DNA of 64,000 nt from a virus: positions 1 to 64,000 of the IMG/VR virus record IMGVR_UViG_3300042383_000245. One strand, 5' to 3'. The notes beneath the pieces were generated by a model. That model was not told the DNA's origin. It did no database searches and saw only the letters and a program-made list of their open reading frames with translations. Made by a program: the position numbers and the translations under genes. Below are positions 53,846 to 59,353 of the stretch, piece by piece. Each line of letters opens with the position of its first letter. Position 1 is the first letter of the stretch.

Positions 53846-55416
53846 TTGGCTCTTGCGTTAGTGATGATACAGTTGGTGCTCATGATCGTCGTGGCGACGC
53901 TTACGGCGTTCTCTAAGGCACTCTTGGTGACTTTTAGAGGGTCTATGATGCCCATCTCGATCATATTGCCTACACGGGCCTCTTTCACGTCGTATCCGTA
54001 GCCGAACTGTCCTTGATATCCCAAGGCGATGTCGCCCTTGATCTCGTTCGCGTCGTATCCTCCGTTTGCCAAGATGGTATTGAACGGCTGCTGCATGGCA
54101 TGCTTGAGGATGTTCTTTGCTGTCGAGCAGCCACACATCTCACCTGCGATGTTCAGAAGCGCCACACCACCACCGGGCAGGATGCCTCCCTCCATGGCGG
54201 CCTTGGTCGCGTACACCGCGTCCTCGACCCTGTCCTTCTTCTCTTTCATCTCCACGTCGCTCTGTGCGCCGACGTAGATAACACCAACACCACCTGCAAG
54301 GTTCGCCAAACGCTCCTCTAGGTGCTTTTTCACGTACTCGTTGGTCGCTTCCTCCAGTTTTGTGCGGATGGAATCGACGCGTGTCGCAACTCCAGCCTGA
54401 GACTCGTCGTCCGTCATGATAACAGTGCTGTCCTTAGCAACCACCACCTTGTTGGCGTGGCCTAGGTCAGCGAACGAAATGGTGAACAGGTTGTCGCCCG
54501 TCTCGTCAGAGATGTACTTGGCGCCGGTTGCGGCCGCGATGTCCTCCATGATCTCGGAGCGGTTGGCACCGAAGCTTGGTGGAACGATGGCGCAGACCTT
54601 GATCACTCCCTTCATCTTGTTCAAGTTTAGGCTGTTCAATGCGTTCTCCGCCAGCTCCGCGATGATCAGTATGCTTTTTCCTTGCTGCACGATCGGAGCC
54701 AATAGGTGCTCGATGTTGTTCAAAGACGATATCTCCTGGTCAGAGACCAGTATGTAGCAGTCCTCGAGGATCGCTTCGTTCTTTTTCTGGTCCGTGATGA
54801 AGTACTTCGACATGTAGCCCCTGTTTAGCTTCATTCCAGACACCACCTCTGAGTAAGTCGTAGCGTTGTTCGACGCCTCAACCGTTACAACGCCGTCTTT
54901 TGACACCATGGTATACGCGTCAGCGATGATCTGCCCCAGCTCTGGGTCATTATTGGCCGAAATGGTAGCCACAGACGCCAATGATTCGTCGGTTACCGGT
55001 ATCGCCATCGCGTCCAGAGCCTGTCCAACAGCAATTGCGAGGTCTTTCACCTCTCTGAGAACCTTTGTTGGGTTGTCCTCTGGCTTGATGAACTGCTGGT
55101 AGCCATGGATCAGGGCCTGCGTAAGCACCACAGACGTAGTTGTCCCGTCACCGGCAGCTGTTGCAGTCCTCTCAGAAGCCTCACGGACCATCTGCACGGC
55201 CAAATTCTGCGTTGGATCGTCCAATACGATGGACCTTGCGACGCTAACACCGTCTTTTGTTACGTGAATTCCGTGTGTGAACTGGTCAGACTCGATCAAT
55301 ACGGTCTGGCCACGGGCTCCGAGGGTGGATTTTACGGCATCGGCGATGATGTCAATGCCAGACACCAGCTTTGCACGGGCGTCAGCCCCAAATTCTACAT
55401 TTTTTACAATATTCAT
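53842..55416 (-). CDS. groEL: GroEL chaperonin
   Basis: 524 residues from MNIVKNVEFGADARAKLV; the 20-residue longer reading crosses the promoter at 55434-55441. Visible motifs: STLGARGQTVLIE, VTKDGVSVARSIVLDDP (catalytic-site region), AAGDGTTTSVVL (nucleotide site), GGILPGGGVALLNIA in the equatorial domain. It lacks the GGM-repeat tail of E. coli GroEL (ends TNARAK). Phage GroELs are known but uncommon; they fold capsid or tail proteins. Monocistronic pair with groES, preceded by a strong terminator and its own promoter. Confidence 0.9.
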   Translation of the reverse strand: MNIVKNVEFGADARAKLVSGIDIIADAVKSTLGARGQTVLIESDQFTHGIHVTKDGVSVARSIVLDDPTQNLAVQMVREASERTATAAGDGTTTSVVLTQALIHGYQQFIKPEDNPTKVLREVKDLAIAVGQALDAMAIPVTDESLASVATISANNDPELGQIIADAYTMVSKDGVVTVEASNNATTYSEVVSGMKLNRGYMSKYFITDQKKNEAILEDCYILVSDQEISSLNNIEHLLAPIVQQGKSILIIAELAENALNSLNLNKMKGVIKVCAIVPPSFGANRSEIMEDIAAATGAKYISDETGDNLFTISFADLGHANKVVVAKDSTVIMTDDESQAGVATRVDSIRTKLEEATNEYVKKHLEERLANLAGGVGVIYVGAQSDVEMKEKKDRVEDAVYATKAAMEGGILPGGGVALLNIAGEMCGCSTAKNILKHAMQQPFNTILANGGYDANEIKGDIALGYQGQFGYGYDVKEARVGNMIEMGIIDPLKVTKSALENAVSVATTIMSTNCIITNARAK

Positions 55417-55433
55417 ATTTGATTTTATTAGTG

Positions 55434-55441
55434 CAAATATA
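55434..55441 (-). promoter_or_regulatory. -7 promoter box TATATTTG before groEL
   Basis: Minus-strand TAnnTTTG, 17 nt before the ATG at 55416, with an A-rich leader containing AATCAAAT. Confidence 0.7.
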
Positions 55442-55447
55442 AACAAA

Positions 55448-55469
55448 AAAAGGGCCGTTAAGCCCTTTT
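55448..55469 (-). terminator. Intrinsic terminator upstream of groEL
   Basis: A perfect 8-bp stem AAAAGGGC/GCCCTTTT with a 6-nt loop, and a T-run on the minus strand. It ends the transcript of the small basic genes 56,345-55,490. Confidence 0.75.
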
Positions 55470-55489
55470 CTGTCACATTGTCGTGAAAA

Positions 55490-55699
55490 TTATTTTCTCT
55501 TGGTCATCTTGCCACTGCCGTACTGGCTTCTGGTAGTGTATGTCTGGTACTCCTTCACTGGAGTCGCCATGTCTGACTTTTTGAGCTTCGATGGCTGTGC
55601 CTTTGTTGCCTTTTTGCCGATTACGCCCTTGGCCATCAACACGTCCTTCTTGGTAACCTTTCCGTCACCGCTCATGTCTGGGAATTTTTTATTTTTCAT
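55490..55699 (-). CDS. Small protein with an EF-hand/dockerin-like loop
   Basis: 69 residues. Near the N-terminus FPDMSGDGKVTKKDVLMAKG holds a calcium-loop pattern D-x-S-x-D-G-x-V-x-x-x-D as in single EF-hands and dockerins, and the 'GDGKVT.KDVL...GV' phrase is widespread in small Bacteroidota phage proteins. The C-terminus is Lys/Ser-rich. Could bind Ca2+ in the virion; not proven. Confidence 0.6.
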   Translation of the reverse strand: MKNKKFPDMSGDGKVTKKDVLMAKGVIGKKATKAQPSKLKKSDMATPVKEYQTYTTRSQYGSGKMTKRK

Positions 55700-55704
55700 T
55701 TCTT

Positions 55705-56019
55705 TTAGAATTTACTTTTTGACTTACAAAAGTTATTGCCAACGCCGCAGTTACCAGAACCACGAGACACTGTAGAAGAACGTACTTTCATCTTTGTCTT
55801 CTGTACGTTTGCACGCATCTTGTCTCTCATCAAGTCGATGCCCTTTCCGCTAGACACGTTTGACTTCTTCTTCTTTACTGTACCTGTATTAATAGCAGGC
55901 ATAGCAGGACCTCTAGTGTCATCTTTCTTTGGTGGGTTAAAACCAGGAGCCATAAATGGCTTAGTTGCCGCCTTGACTGTCGGCTTTACCGTTGGTGTAG
56001 GGTTCTTTTTAGTTGCCAT
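55705..56019 (-). CDS. Lysine/proline-rich small protein
   Basis: 104 residues, Lys/Pro/Thr-rich N-terminal half, then KGIDLMRDKMRANVQKTKMK and a Cys-containing tail (GSGNCGVGNNFCKSKSK). Low complexity and basic; possibly packaged with the DNA. Overlaps the upstream gene by one base. No family recognised. Confidence 0.5.
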   Translation of the reverse strand: MATKKNPTPTVKPTVKAATKPFMAPGFNPPKKDDTRGPAMPAINTGTVKKKKSNVSSGKGIDLMRDKMRANVQKTKMKVRSSTVSRGSGNCGVGNNFCKSKSKF

Positions 56020-56330
56020 TATTTTGTTTTCTTTTTACCACGACCCATTTGACGCAGTTCTTTGTTTGTTGGTCCTTGTCCAGTTCCTAATCTTGGATCA
56101 TTTGAATTCATATATCTATCCGATCCCCTTTGTTTTTGTCTTGCTCTAACCTCAGAAATGACAACGCCAGTAGCAGCACCAATAGCGCCTCCAACTTTTG
56201 CCATAGTATCTTTGCGCTTTGCCTTTTTCATCTCAGCGGTCTTCGCTGGTGTCATGGGAACCTTTGGGGCTGCCTTCTTGGCCTCCTTCTTGGTAGCTGG
56301 TCCCATCATGGGCTTCTTTGGTTTCATCAT
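56019..56330 (-). CDS. Lysine/alanine-rich small protein
   Basis: 103 residues: MMKPKKPMMGPATKKEAKK, Ala/Lys repeats, then a Gly/Ala hydrophobic patch (AKVGGAIGAATGVVISEV) and a basic end. Similar in style to the 57,315-57,494 product ('NNPMPPQT...KQAKKTMMMAEAM'). Promoter box 7 nt upstream. Function unknown. Confidence 0.5.
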   Translation of the reverse strand: MMKPKKPMMGPATKKEAKKAAPKVPMTPAKTAEMKKAKRKDTMAKVGGAIGAATGVVISEVRARQKQRGSDRYMNSNDPRLGTGQGPTNKELRQMGRGKKKTK

Positions 56331-56337
56331 AATGCTA

Positions 56338-56345
56338 CAAAGATA
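56338..56345 (-). promoter_or_regulatory. -7 promoter box TATCTTTG
   Basis: Minus-strand TAnnTTTG, 7 nt before the ATG at 56330; overlaps the 3' vicinity of the endolysin candidate. Confidence 0.6.
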
Positions 56346-56346
56346 A

Positions 56347-56925
56347 TTATAAATCCCTACTCTCGATCAGCGTGTAGGTCCACTTAGTACCCTTGTCGAG
56401 CTGCACTACCTTCATAAACTCATCGAAGTCCTTGATCCGCTTAAATACCTGACAGCCCTCAGACCAGTTCTCTACCACCGCCGAGTCGGCGCCCGCGTGG
56501 TGGATGTTGATGCCAAAGATTCCGGTGTCAACCTTGGTCTCATCGAAGACCATGTCCTTGTTCGCATCCCTGTATACCTTCACCGGCCCGCATTGCTTCA
56601 ATGCCTTGTACTTTCCCTGATGTAAACCAACAAAGTGTGACCCTGGGTACTGCCCCGGTACAACGCGTGCAACGCCACCCGCATTGTGGAACTGCTTCAC
56701 AGCCTTCGTCCCCGGATCAGTGGTACACGCCCACTTGTGGAAACACCACACGCCCTTGTCATTCTTGTACGACAATGTCATCCAGTCGTCAAAGACGTTC
56801 GTTACCTTCTTGCCGGGACTGGAGTTCCGAACACCAATCACATTCATGTTGTACTCTCCATTCTCAAAGTACTTGTAACCAAGCTTGGCACAAGCAGCCA
56901 TTACTGTCTCTCTTGTAATTTCCAT
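56347..56925 (-). CDS. Candidate endolysin / YkuD-like cell-wall enzyme
   Basis: 192 residues from MEITRETVMAACAKLGYKYF; a TATCTTTG box ends 4 nt before this ATG, so a longer reading is rejected. N-terminal 'YNMNVIGVRNSSPGKKVTNVFDDWM' and the core GINIHHAGADSAVVENWSEGCQVF, where His and, 14 residues on, S-E-G-C are laid out like the H...S-x-G-C catalytic pair of L,D-transpeptidase-fold enzymes. Such proteins take the place of endolysin in several Bacteroidota phages. Enzyme class is inferred. Confidence 0.6.
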   Translation of the reverse strand: MEITRETVMAACAKLGYKYFENGEYNMNVIGVRNSSPGKKVTNVFDDWMTLSYKNDKGVWCFHKWACTTDPGTKAVKQFHNAGGVARVVPGQYPGSHFVGLHQGKYKALKQCGPVKVYRDANKDMVFDETKVDTGIFGINIHHAGADSAVVENWSEGCQVFKRIKDFDEFMKVVQLDKGTKWTYTLIESRDL

Positions 56926-56929
56926 AGTA

Positions 56930-56937
56930 CAAAGATA
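56930..56937 (-). promoter_or_regulatory. -7 promoter box TATCTTTG, leaderless spacing
   Basis: Ends 4 nt before the ATG at 56925. Confidence 0.65.
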
Positions 56938-56989
56938 AGCCATGGACACGAAAGCATACAAGACCTCACGAGTGAGCTCTTATACCGTT

Positions 56990-57196
56990 GTGTCGAAAAT
57001 TGGGTTCCCTACTACTACTATATATAAATACTATATTTATATTTTTTTTTAAATCCTTAATCAAGGAGAAAAAAACGACACAAATAGAATAATATATTAG
57101 AAATCAATGAGTTAGACCATGTCGCCTCCAGTGTCACTTTAAGTAGAATCGACACCTGTCCACGCAAAACCGACACTTATCCACAAAAACCGACAC
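56990..57196 (+). repeat. Iteron module 2 (CGACAC repeats plus AT tract)
   Basis: Inverted copy at 56990-56999; direct copies at 57072-57081, 57146-57155, 57167-57176 and 57187-57196, the last three spaced 21 and 20 bp. An AT-rich tract (57014-57055) lies between the inverted and first direct copies, 82 bp apart start to start, against 83 bp in module 1 at 884-1090. No gene is seen between 56,938 and 57,266, so this gene-free stretch is essentially the module plus spacer. Confidence 0.65.
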
Positions 57197-57266
57197 ATAA
57201 TCAAGCCACTTTTTGGATTGGTTATATAGCAGGTGTGTAAGAGCTCCGCTGACATTTGGTACATAA

Positions 57267-57300
57267 AACAGAAAAGGCCCCGATGTCGGAGCCTTCTGTT
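57267..57300 (-). terminator. Intrinsic terminator after the 57,315 gene
   Basis: A long stem of about 14 bp with one bulge and one mismatch around a tight loop, with T-rich sequence following on the minus strand. Confidence 0.7.
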
Positions 57301-57314
57301 GGGACCAGGTGGTG

Positions 57315-57494
57315 TTACTTACAGCTACCTTTCACCTTCATGGTGAGGGGCATGTCTGTCATTTTCTTTGCCATTGACATGGCTTCCGCCATCATCATGG
57401 TCTTCTTTGCCTGCTTCATCATAGACTTTTGCTCCGCCATTTTGGCGATGCCAGTTGTCTGTGGAGGCATCGGATTGTTAAGTGGTTTCTTCAT
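57315..57494 (-). CDS. 59-residue Lys/Met-rich small protein
   Basis: Product begins MKKPLNNPMPPQTTGIAKMA and ends TMKVKGSCK, with KQAKKTMMMAEAMSMAKKM between. A near-consensus -7 box (TATCTTCG) ends 4 nt before ATG and a strong terminator follows the stop, so it is a one-gene transcript. Basic and Met-rich, similar in style to the 56,019-56,330 product. Function unknown. Confidence 0.6.
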   Translation of the reverse strand: MKKPLNNPMPPQTTGIAKMAEQKSMMKQAKKTMMMAEAMSMAKKMTDMPLTMKVKGSCK

Positions 57495-57498
57495 GTTG

Positions 57499-57506
57499 CG
57501 AAGATA
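57499..57506 (-). promoter_or_regulatory. Near-consensus -7 box TATCTTCG, leaderless spacing
   Basis: One mismatch to TAnnTTTG; ends 4 nt before the ATG at 57494. Confidence 0.45.
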
Positions 57507-57536
57507 CTACAAGTTTGTCATTCACAGAGTGAACGA

Positions 57537-57671
57537 CTACCAAATGAATGTTACACGGAACAAACCTAAGTTGATGTCCAGTTCCTGGTGCTCGCCAGGA
57601 TAGTTAGACTGAAAGTACTCGACGCCGAATAGAAAGGCGGAGGGAAATAATAAGGAGATCTCGATACCCAT
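57537..57671 (-). CDS. 44-residue conserved hydrophobic small protein
   Basis: Product MGIEISLLFPSAFLFGVEYF then QSNYPGEHQELDINLGLFRV and TFIW. I recognise the 'IEISL.FPS.F.FG.EYF......LDI.L.LF.V.F.W' pattern as a very common tiny protein of Bacteroidota phages. A TACTTTTG box ends 4 nt before ATG. First gene of the minus-strand arm. Function unknown. Confidence 0.7.
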   Translation of the reverse strand: MGIEISLLFPSAFLFGVEYFQSNYPGEHQELDINLGLFRVTFIW

Positions 57672-57675
57672 GTAG

Positions 57676-57683
57676 CAAAAGTA
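57676..57683 (-). promoter_or_regulatory. -7 promoter box TACTTTTG, leaderless spacing
   Basis: Ends 4 nt before the ATG at 57671; a palindrome (57686-57705) lies just upstream, where a repressor would compete with RNA polymerase. Confidence 0.6.
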
Positions 57684-57685
57684 AG

Positions 57686-57770
57686 TATAAGTCGCCAGAC
57701 TTATAAGTGCCAATTATAAACCTATAGGCTTATAATCGACCATGTGATTTATACCTGTAGGTATAATACC
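57686..57770. promoter_or_regulatory. Cluster of operator-like palindromes in the divergent control region
   Basis: Four inverted repeats in 85 bp: TATAAGTC-GCCA-GACTTATA (57686-57705); ATTATAA...TTATAAT around CCTATAGG (57713-57736); TTATACC-TGTA-GGTATAA (57749-57766); GGTAT-A-ATACC (57760-57770). The third matches the palindrome in the leader of the 53,179 regulator. They lie between the first minus-strand gene and the early plus-strand cluster, where a lytic switch would act. Confidence 0.6.
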
Positions 57771-57789
57771 GGGGAGTACTAGATGTTTA

Positions 57790-58000
57790 GAGATTCTGGG
57801 TAACCCCCCCATATTGCGCGTCCGGCCCCCGATCGGAAAGTGATCTTTTTTGCCCCACCCCCCTCGGGTTCTGTCGGCCCGTCCCGAATTTTTGGGCTTT
57901 TCGGCCTCGCGTCGACGTCGTCGATGTGACCGCCCCGATACGCGCCCAACAGCCCGTCAACCCGCGGAAACGTTGGGAACGCGCAGAGTTTCCGTTGGCT
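57790..58000. other. GC-rich patch without a convincing gene
   Basis: About 200 bp with C-runs and clearly higher GC than the rest of the window, bounded by AT-rich sequence. Open frames exist on both strands but are Arg/Pro-rich, overlap each other and have no promoter box or recognisable motif. It may be a structured RNA, an origin element or recently acquired DNA. I see nothing else between 57,771 and 58,107. Confidence 0.5.
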
Positions 58001-58107
58001 CTCGCATGCACATCGCATTTGAAACGCAACTTCCCTATCTCTCGCCATTTCACGCAGTTATGCGAATTGTCATGGAAATGTCATAAGATTAAAATATACG
58101 AAAATAA

Positions 58108-58135
58108 ATGTTGACATGCATAGAATTGTCAACAT
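58108..58135. promoter_or_regulatory. Operator-like palindrome upstream of the early cluster
   Basis: ATGTTGACA (58108-58116) and TGTCAACAT (58127-58135) are perfect 9-bp arms with a 10-bp spacer, so the centres lie about two helical turns apart. The right arm ends 7 bp before the -7 box at 58143, so a bound protein would cover the promoter. Confidence 0.65.
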
Positions 58136-58142
58136 AAAGAGT

Positions 58143-58150
58143 TACTTTTG
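58143..58150 (+). promoter_or_regulatory. -7 promoter box TACTTTTG of the early cluster
   Basis: Plus-strand TAnnTTTG, 24 nt before the ATG at 58175; overlapped on its upstream side by the palindrome at 58108-58135. Confidence 0.65.
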
Positions 58151-58174
58151 AATTGTCTTAAAACAAACACAGAT

Positions 58175-58447
58175 ATGAACACAATCTCAATCAACGCAGA
58201 CAGCCAATTCTTCCAAGACTTAATGGACGAGAGCAAGGCAATCAACATCAACGGCAACATGGTTGCCAAGGGTTATTGGAACTTGGTTCTATCAATCCGT
58301 GACTGCTCCATGTACGCCAAGGTAGGCATGAAACCACATCGCCATTGGAAGATAACCGACGTAAAGAAATACTTCGGCATCAAGGGTACAGCACAGCAGA
58401 TACACGAGCAACTTGTACAAATCAAAGAGGCAATCACCGAAGGTTAA
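58175..58447 (+). CDS. Early-cluster hypothetical protein 1
   Basis: 90 residues from MNTISINADSQFFQDLMDES, chosen because the -7 box at 58143-58150 lies upstream and a longer reading would begin inside the promoter. Predicted mixed alpha/beta with GYWNLVLSIRDCSMYAKVG and a C-terminal helix. No family recognised. Its stop codon TAA is the last three bases of the 5' strand of stem I of the first hammerhead ribozyme, so translation end and ribozyme folding are physically linked. Confidence 0.7.
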   Translation: MNTISINADSQFFQDLMDESKAININGNMVAKGYWNLVLSIRDCSMYAKVGMKPHRHWKITDVKKYFGIKGTAQQIHEQLVQIKEAITEG

Positions 58448-58495
58448 CTGACGAGTCTTAACTAGACGAAACGGGGCTCACGCCCCGTCTTAACC
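58442..58495 (+). ncRNA. Hammerhead ribozyme 1 (type I)
   Basis: Complete core: stem I GGTTAA (58442-58447) with TTAACC (58490-58495); CTGACGA (58448-58454); stem II GTCT/AGAC (58455-58458, 58464-58467) with loop TAACT; GAAA (58468-58471); stem III six further base pairs (58472-58477 with 58482-58487) after the conserved A15.1-U16.1 pair (58471-58488); C17 at 58489. Predicted cut between 58489 and 58490, leaving a 19-nt leader before the next ATG (58509). All invariant core positions are present. Confidence 0.9.
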
Positions 58496-58508
58496 AAAAC
58501 AAAAGAAC

Positions 58509-58817
58509 ATGAAAATCTACTCAGTAAACAAAAGCGAAGACGGGTTAATGACCCAAGCATTCACCAACATCAAAGCCTTGTACAACGGCATCGTTGAGCA
58601 CGGGTACAACGCAGAGACCATCACGATGGTAAGCAGACCCGACGATAGGTCAAACATGCAAGGCTACAAGTTCACGGACGTGAAATTCACATATGCGAAC
58701 CTAGTCAAGGCATTGCGAGATTCATCGGACGGAGGTCGGTTATACGAACGGGTGACCATCAACTGCGAGAGGGACAACTTCATGTACGTATCGGAGCACC
58801 AAATCGTATCAAAGTAA
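58509..58817 (+). CDS. Early-cluster hypothetical protein 2
   Basis: 102 residues: MKIYSVNKSEDGLMTQAFTN opening, an alpha/beta body (VKFTYANLVKALRDSSDGGR) and a C-terminal YVSEHQIVSK. No domain recognised. The leader after ribozyme cleavage is A-rich with no Shine-Dalgarno. The stop is immediately followed by the second hammerhead. Confidence 0.7.
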   Translation: MKIYSVNKSEDGLMTQAFTNIKALYNGIVEHGYNAETITMVSRPDDRSNMQGYKFTDVKFTYANLVKALRDSSDGGRLYERVTINCERDNFMYVSEHQIVSK

Positions 58818-58875
58818 GGTTAACTGACGAGTCTTCAGTAGACGAAATGGGCTGGCCATCCAGCCCATCTTAACC
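58818..58875 (+). ncRNA. Hammerhead ribozyme 2 (type I)
   Basis: Stem I GGTTAA (58818-58823)/TTAACC (58870-58875); CTGACGA (58824-58830); stem II GTCT/AGAC (58831-58834, 58840-58843), loop TCAGT; GAAA (58844-58847); stem III 10 bp including the A-U pair (58847-58856 region with 58860-58868), loop CCAT; C17 at 58869. Predicted cut 58869/58870, 21 nt before ATG 58891. Stem III is a different sequence from copy 1 with pairing kept, i.e. compensatory change. Confidence 0.9.
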
Positions 58876-58890
58876 AACACACACATAGAC

Positions 58891-59289
58891 ATGAAGCACC
58901 TTATCAAATTACCCCAAGTGAATCCCGTTTACATCGTATCAAGCGAAGACGACAGCATGTACGCTGTGGTAGAACACAACGAGACCCTCGCCCACATCGT
59001 CGAGACCATCGACGGCACAAGGCAGACCTTGTACTTCCCCAACGGCGGAGAGATGTACTTCCAAGATACTGACCTACACCAAGTGATGAGCCATGTGCCA
59101 AGCAGAACCAACTACGACATGGCATGGATGTGGTTTCAAGAGAACGAGTTTTCGTTCTTGCATGACCGAGGAAACGGAACAATCCAAGTGTACGTTGAGA
59201 ACCCGAACAAAACTCAGCAATGCTACATGGACATATCACCCGAGGAGATTGACTATCGTGCTCAACTTTGGAGAGAGTCAAGAGGTTAA
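58891..59289 (+). CDS. Early-cluster hypothetical protein 3
   Basis: 132 residues: a beta-rich N-terminus (NPVYIVSSEDDSMYAVVEHN), then aromatic-rich region (YDMAWMWFQENEFSFLHDRG) and an acidic C-terminus. No recognised family. Stop codon lies within stem I of the third hammerhead (59284-59289). Confidence 0.7.
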   Translation: MKHLIKLPQVNPVYIVSSEDDSMYAVVEHNETLAHIVETIDGTRQTLYFPNGGEMYFQDTDLHQVMSHVPSRTNYDMAWMWFQENEFSFLHDRGNGTIQVYVENPNKTQQCYMDISPEEIDYRAQLWRESRG

Positions 59290-59339
59290 CTGATGAGTCC
59301 TAGGTGGACGAAAGGGCTGGCCATCCAGCCCTCTTAACC
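59284..59339 (+). ncRNA. Hammerhead ribozyme 3 (type I)
   Basis: Stem I GGTTAA (59284-59289)/TTAACC (59334-59339); CTGATGA (59290-59296); stem II GTCC/GGAC (59297-59300, 59306-59309), loop TAGGT; GAAA (59310-59313); stem III 7 bp plus A-U pair (59313-59320 with 59325-59332), loop CCAT; C17 at 59333. Predicted cut 59333/59334, 20 nt before ATG 59354. Stem II differs from copies 1-2 by a compensated T-A to C-G change. Confidence 0.92.
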
Positions 59340-59353
59340 AAAACAACAACGAC

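Noticed and set aside
55417-55476. Longer GroEL N-terminus starting at 55476
   Set aside because: It would cross the intrinsic terminator and the -7 box, and GroEL alignments begin near KNVEFGADAR.
57779-58086. Overlapping open frames on both strands in the GC-rich patch
   Set aside because: Arg/Pro-rich, mutually overlapping, no promoter box at the start and no recognisable motif; high GC lengthens random frames.
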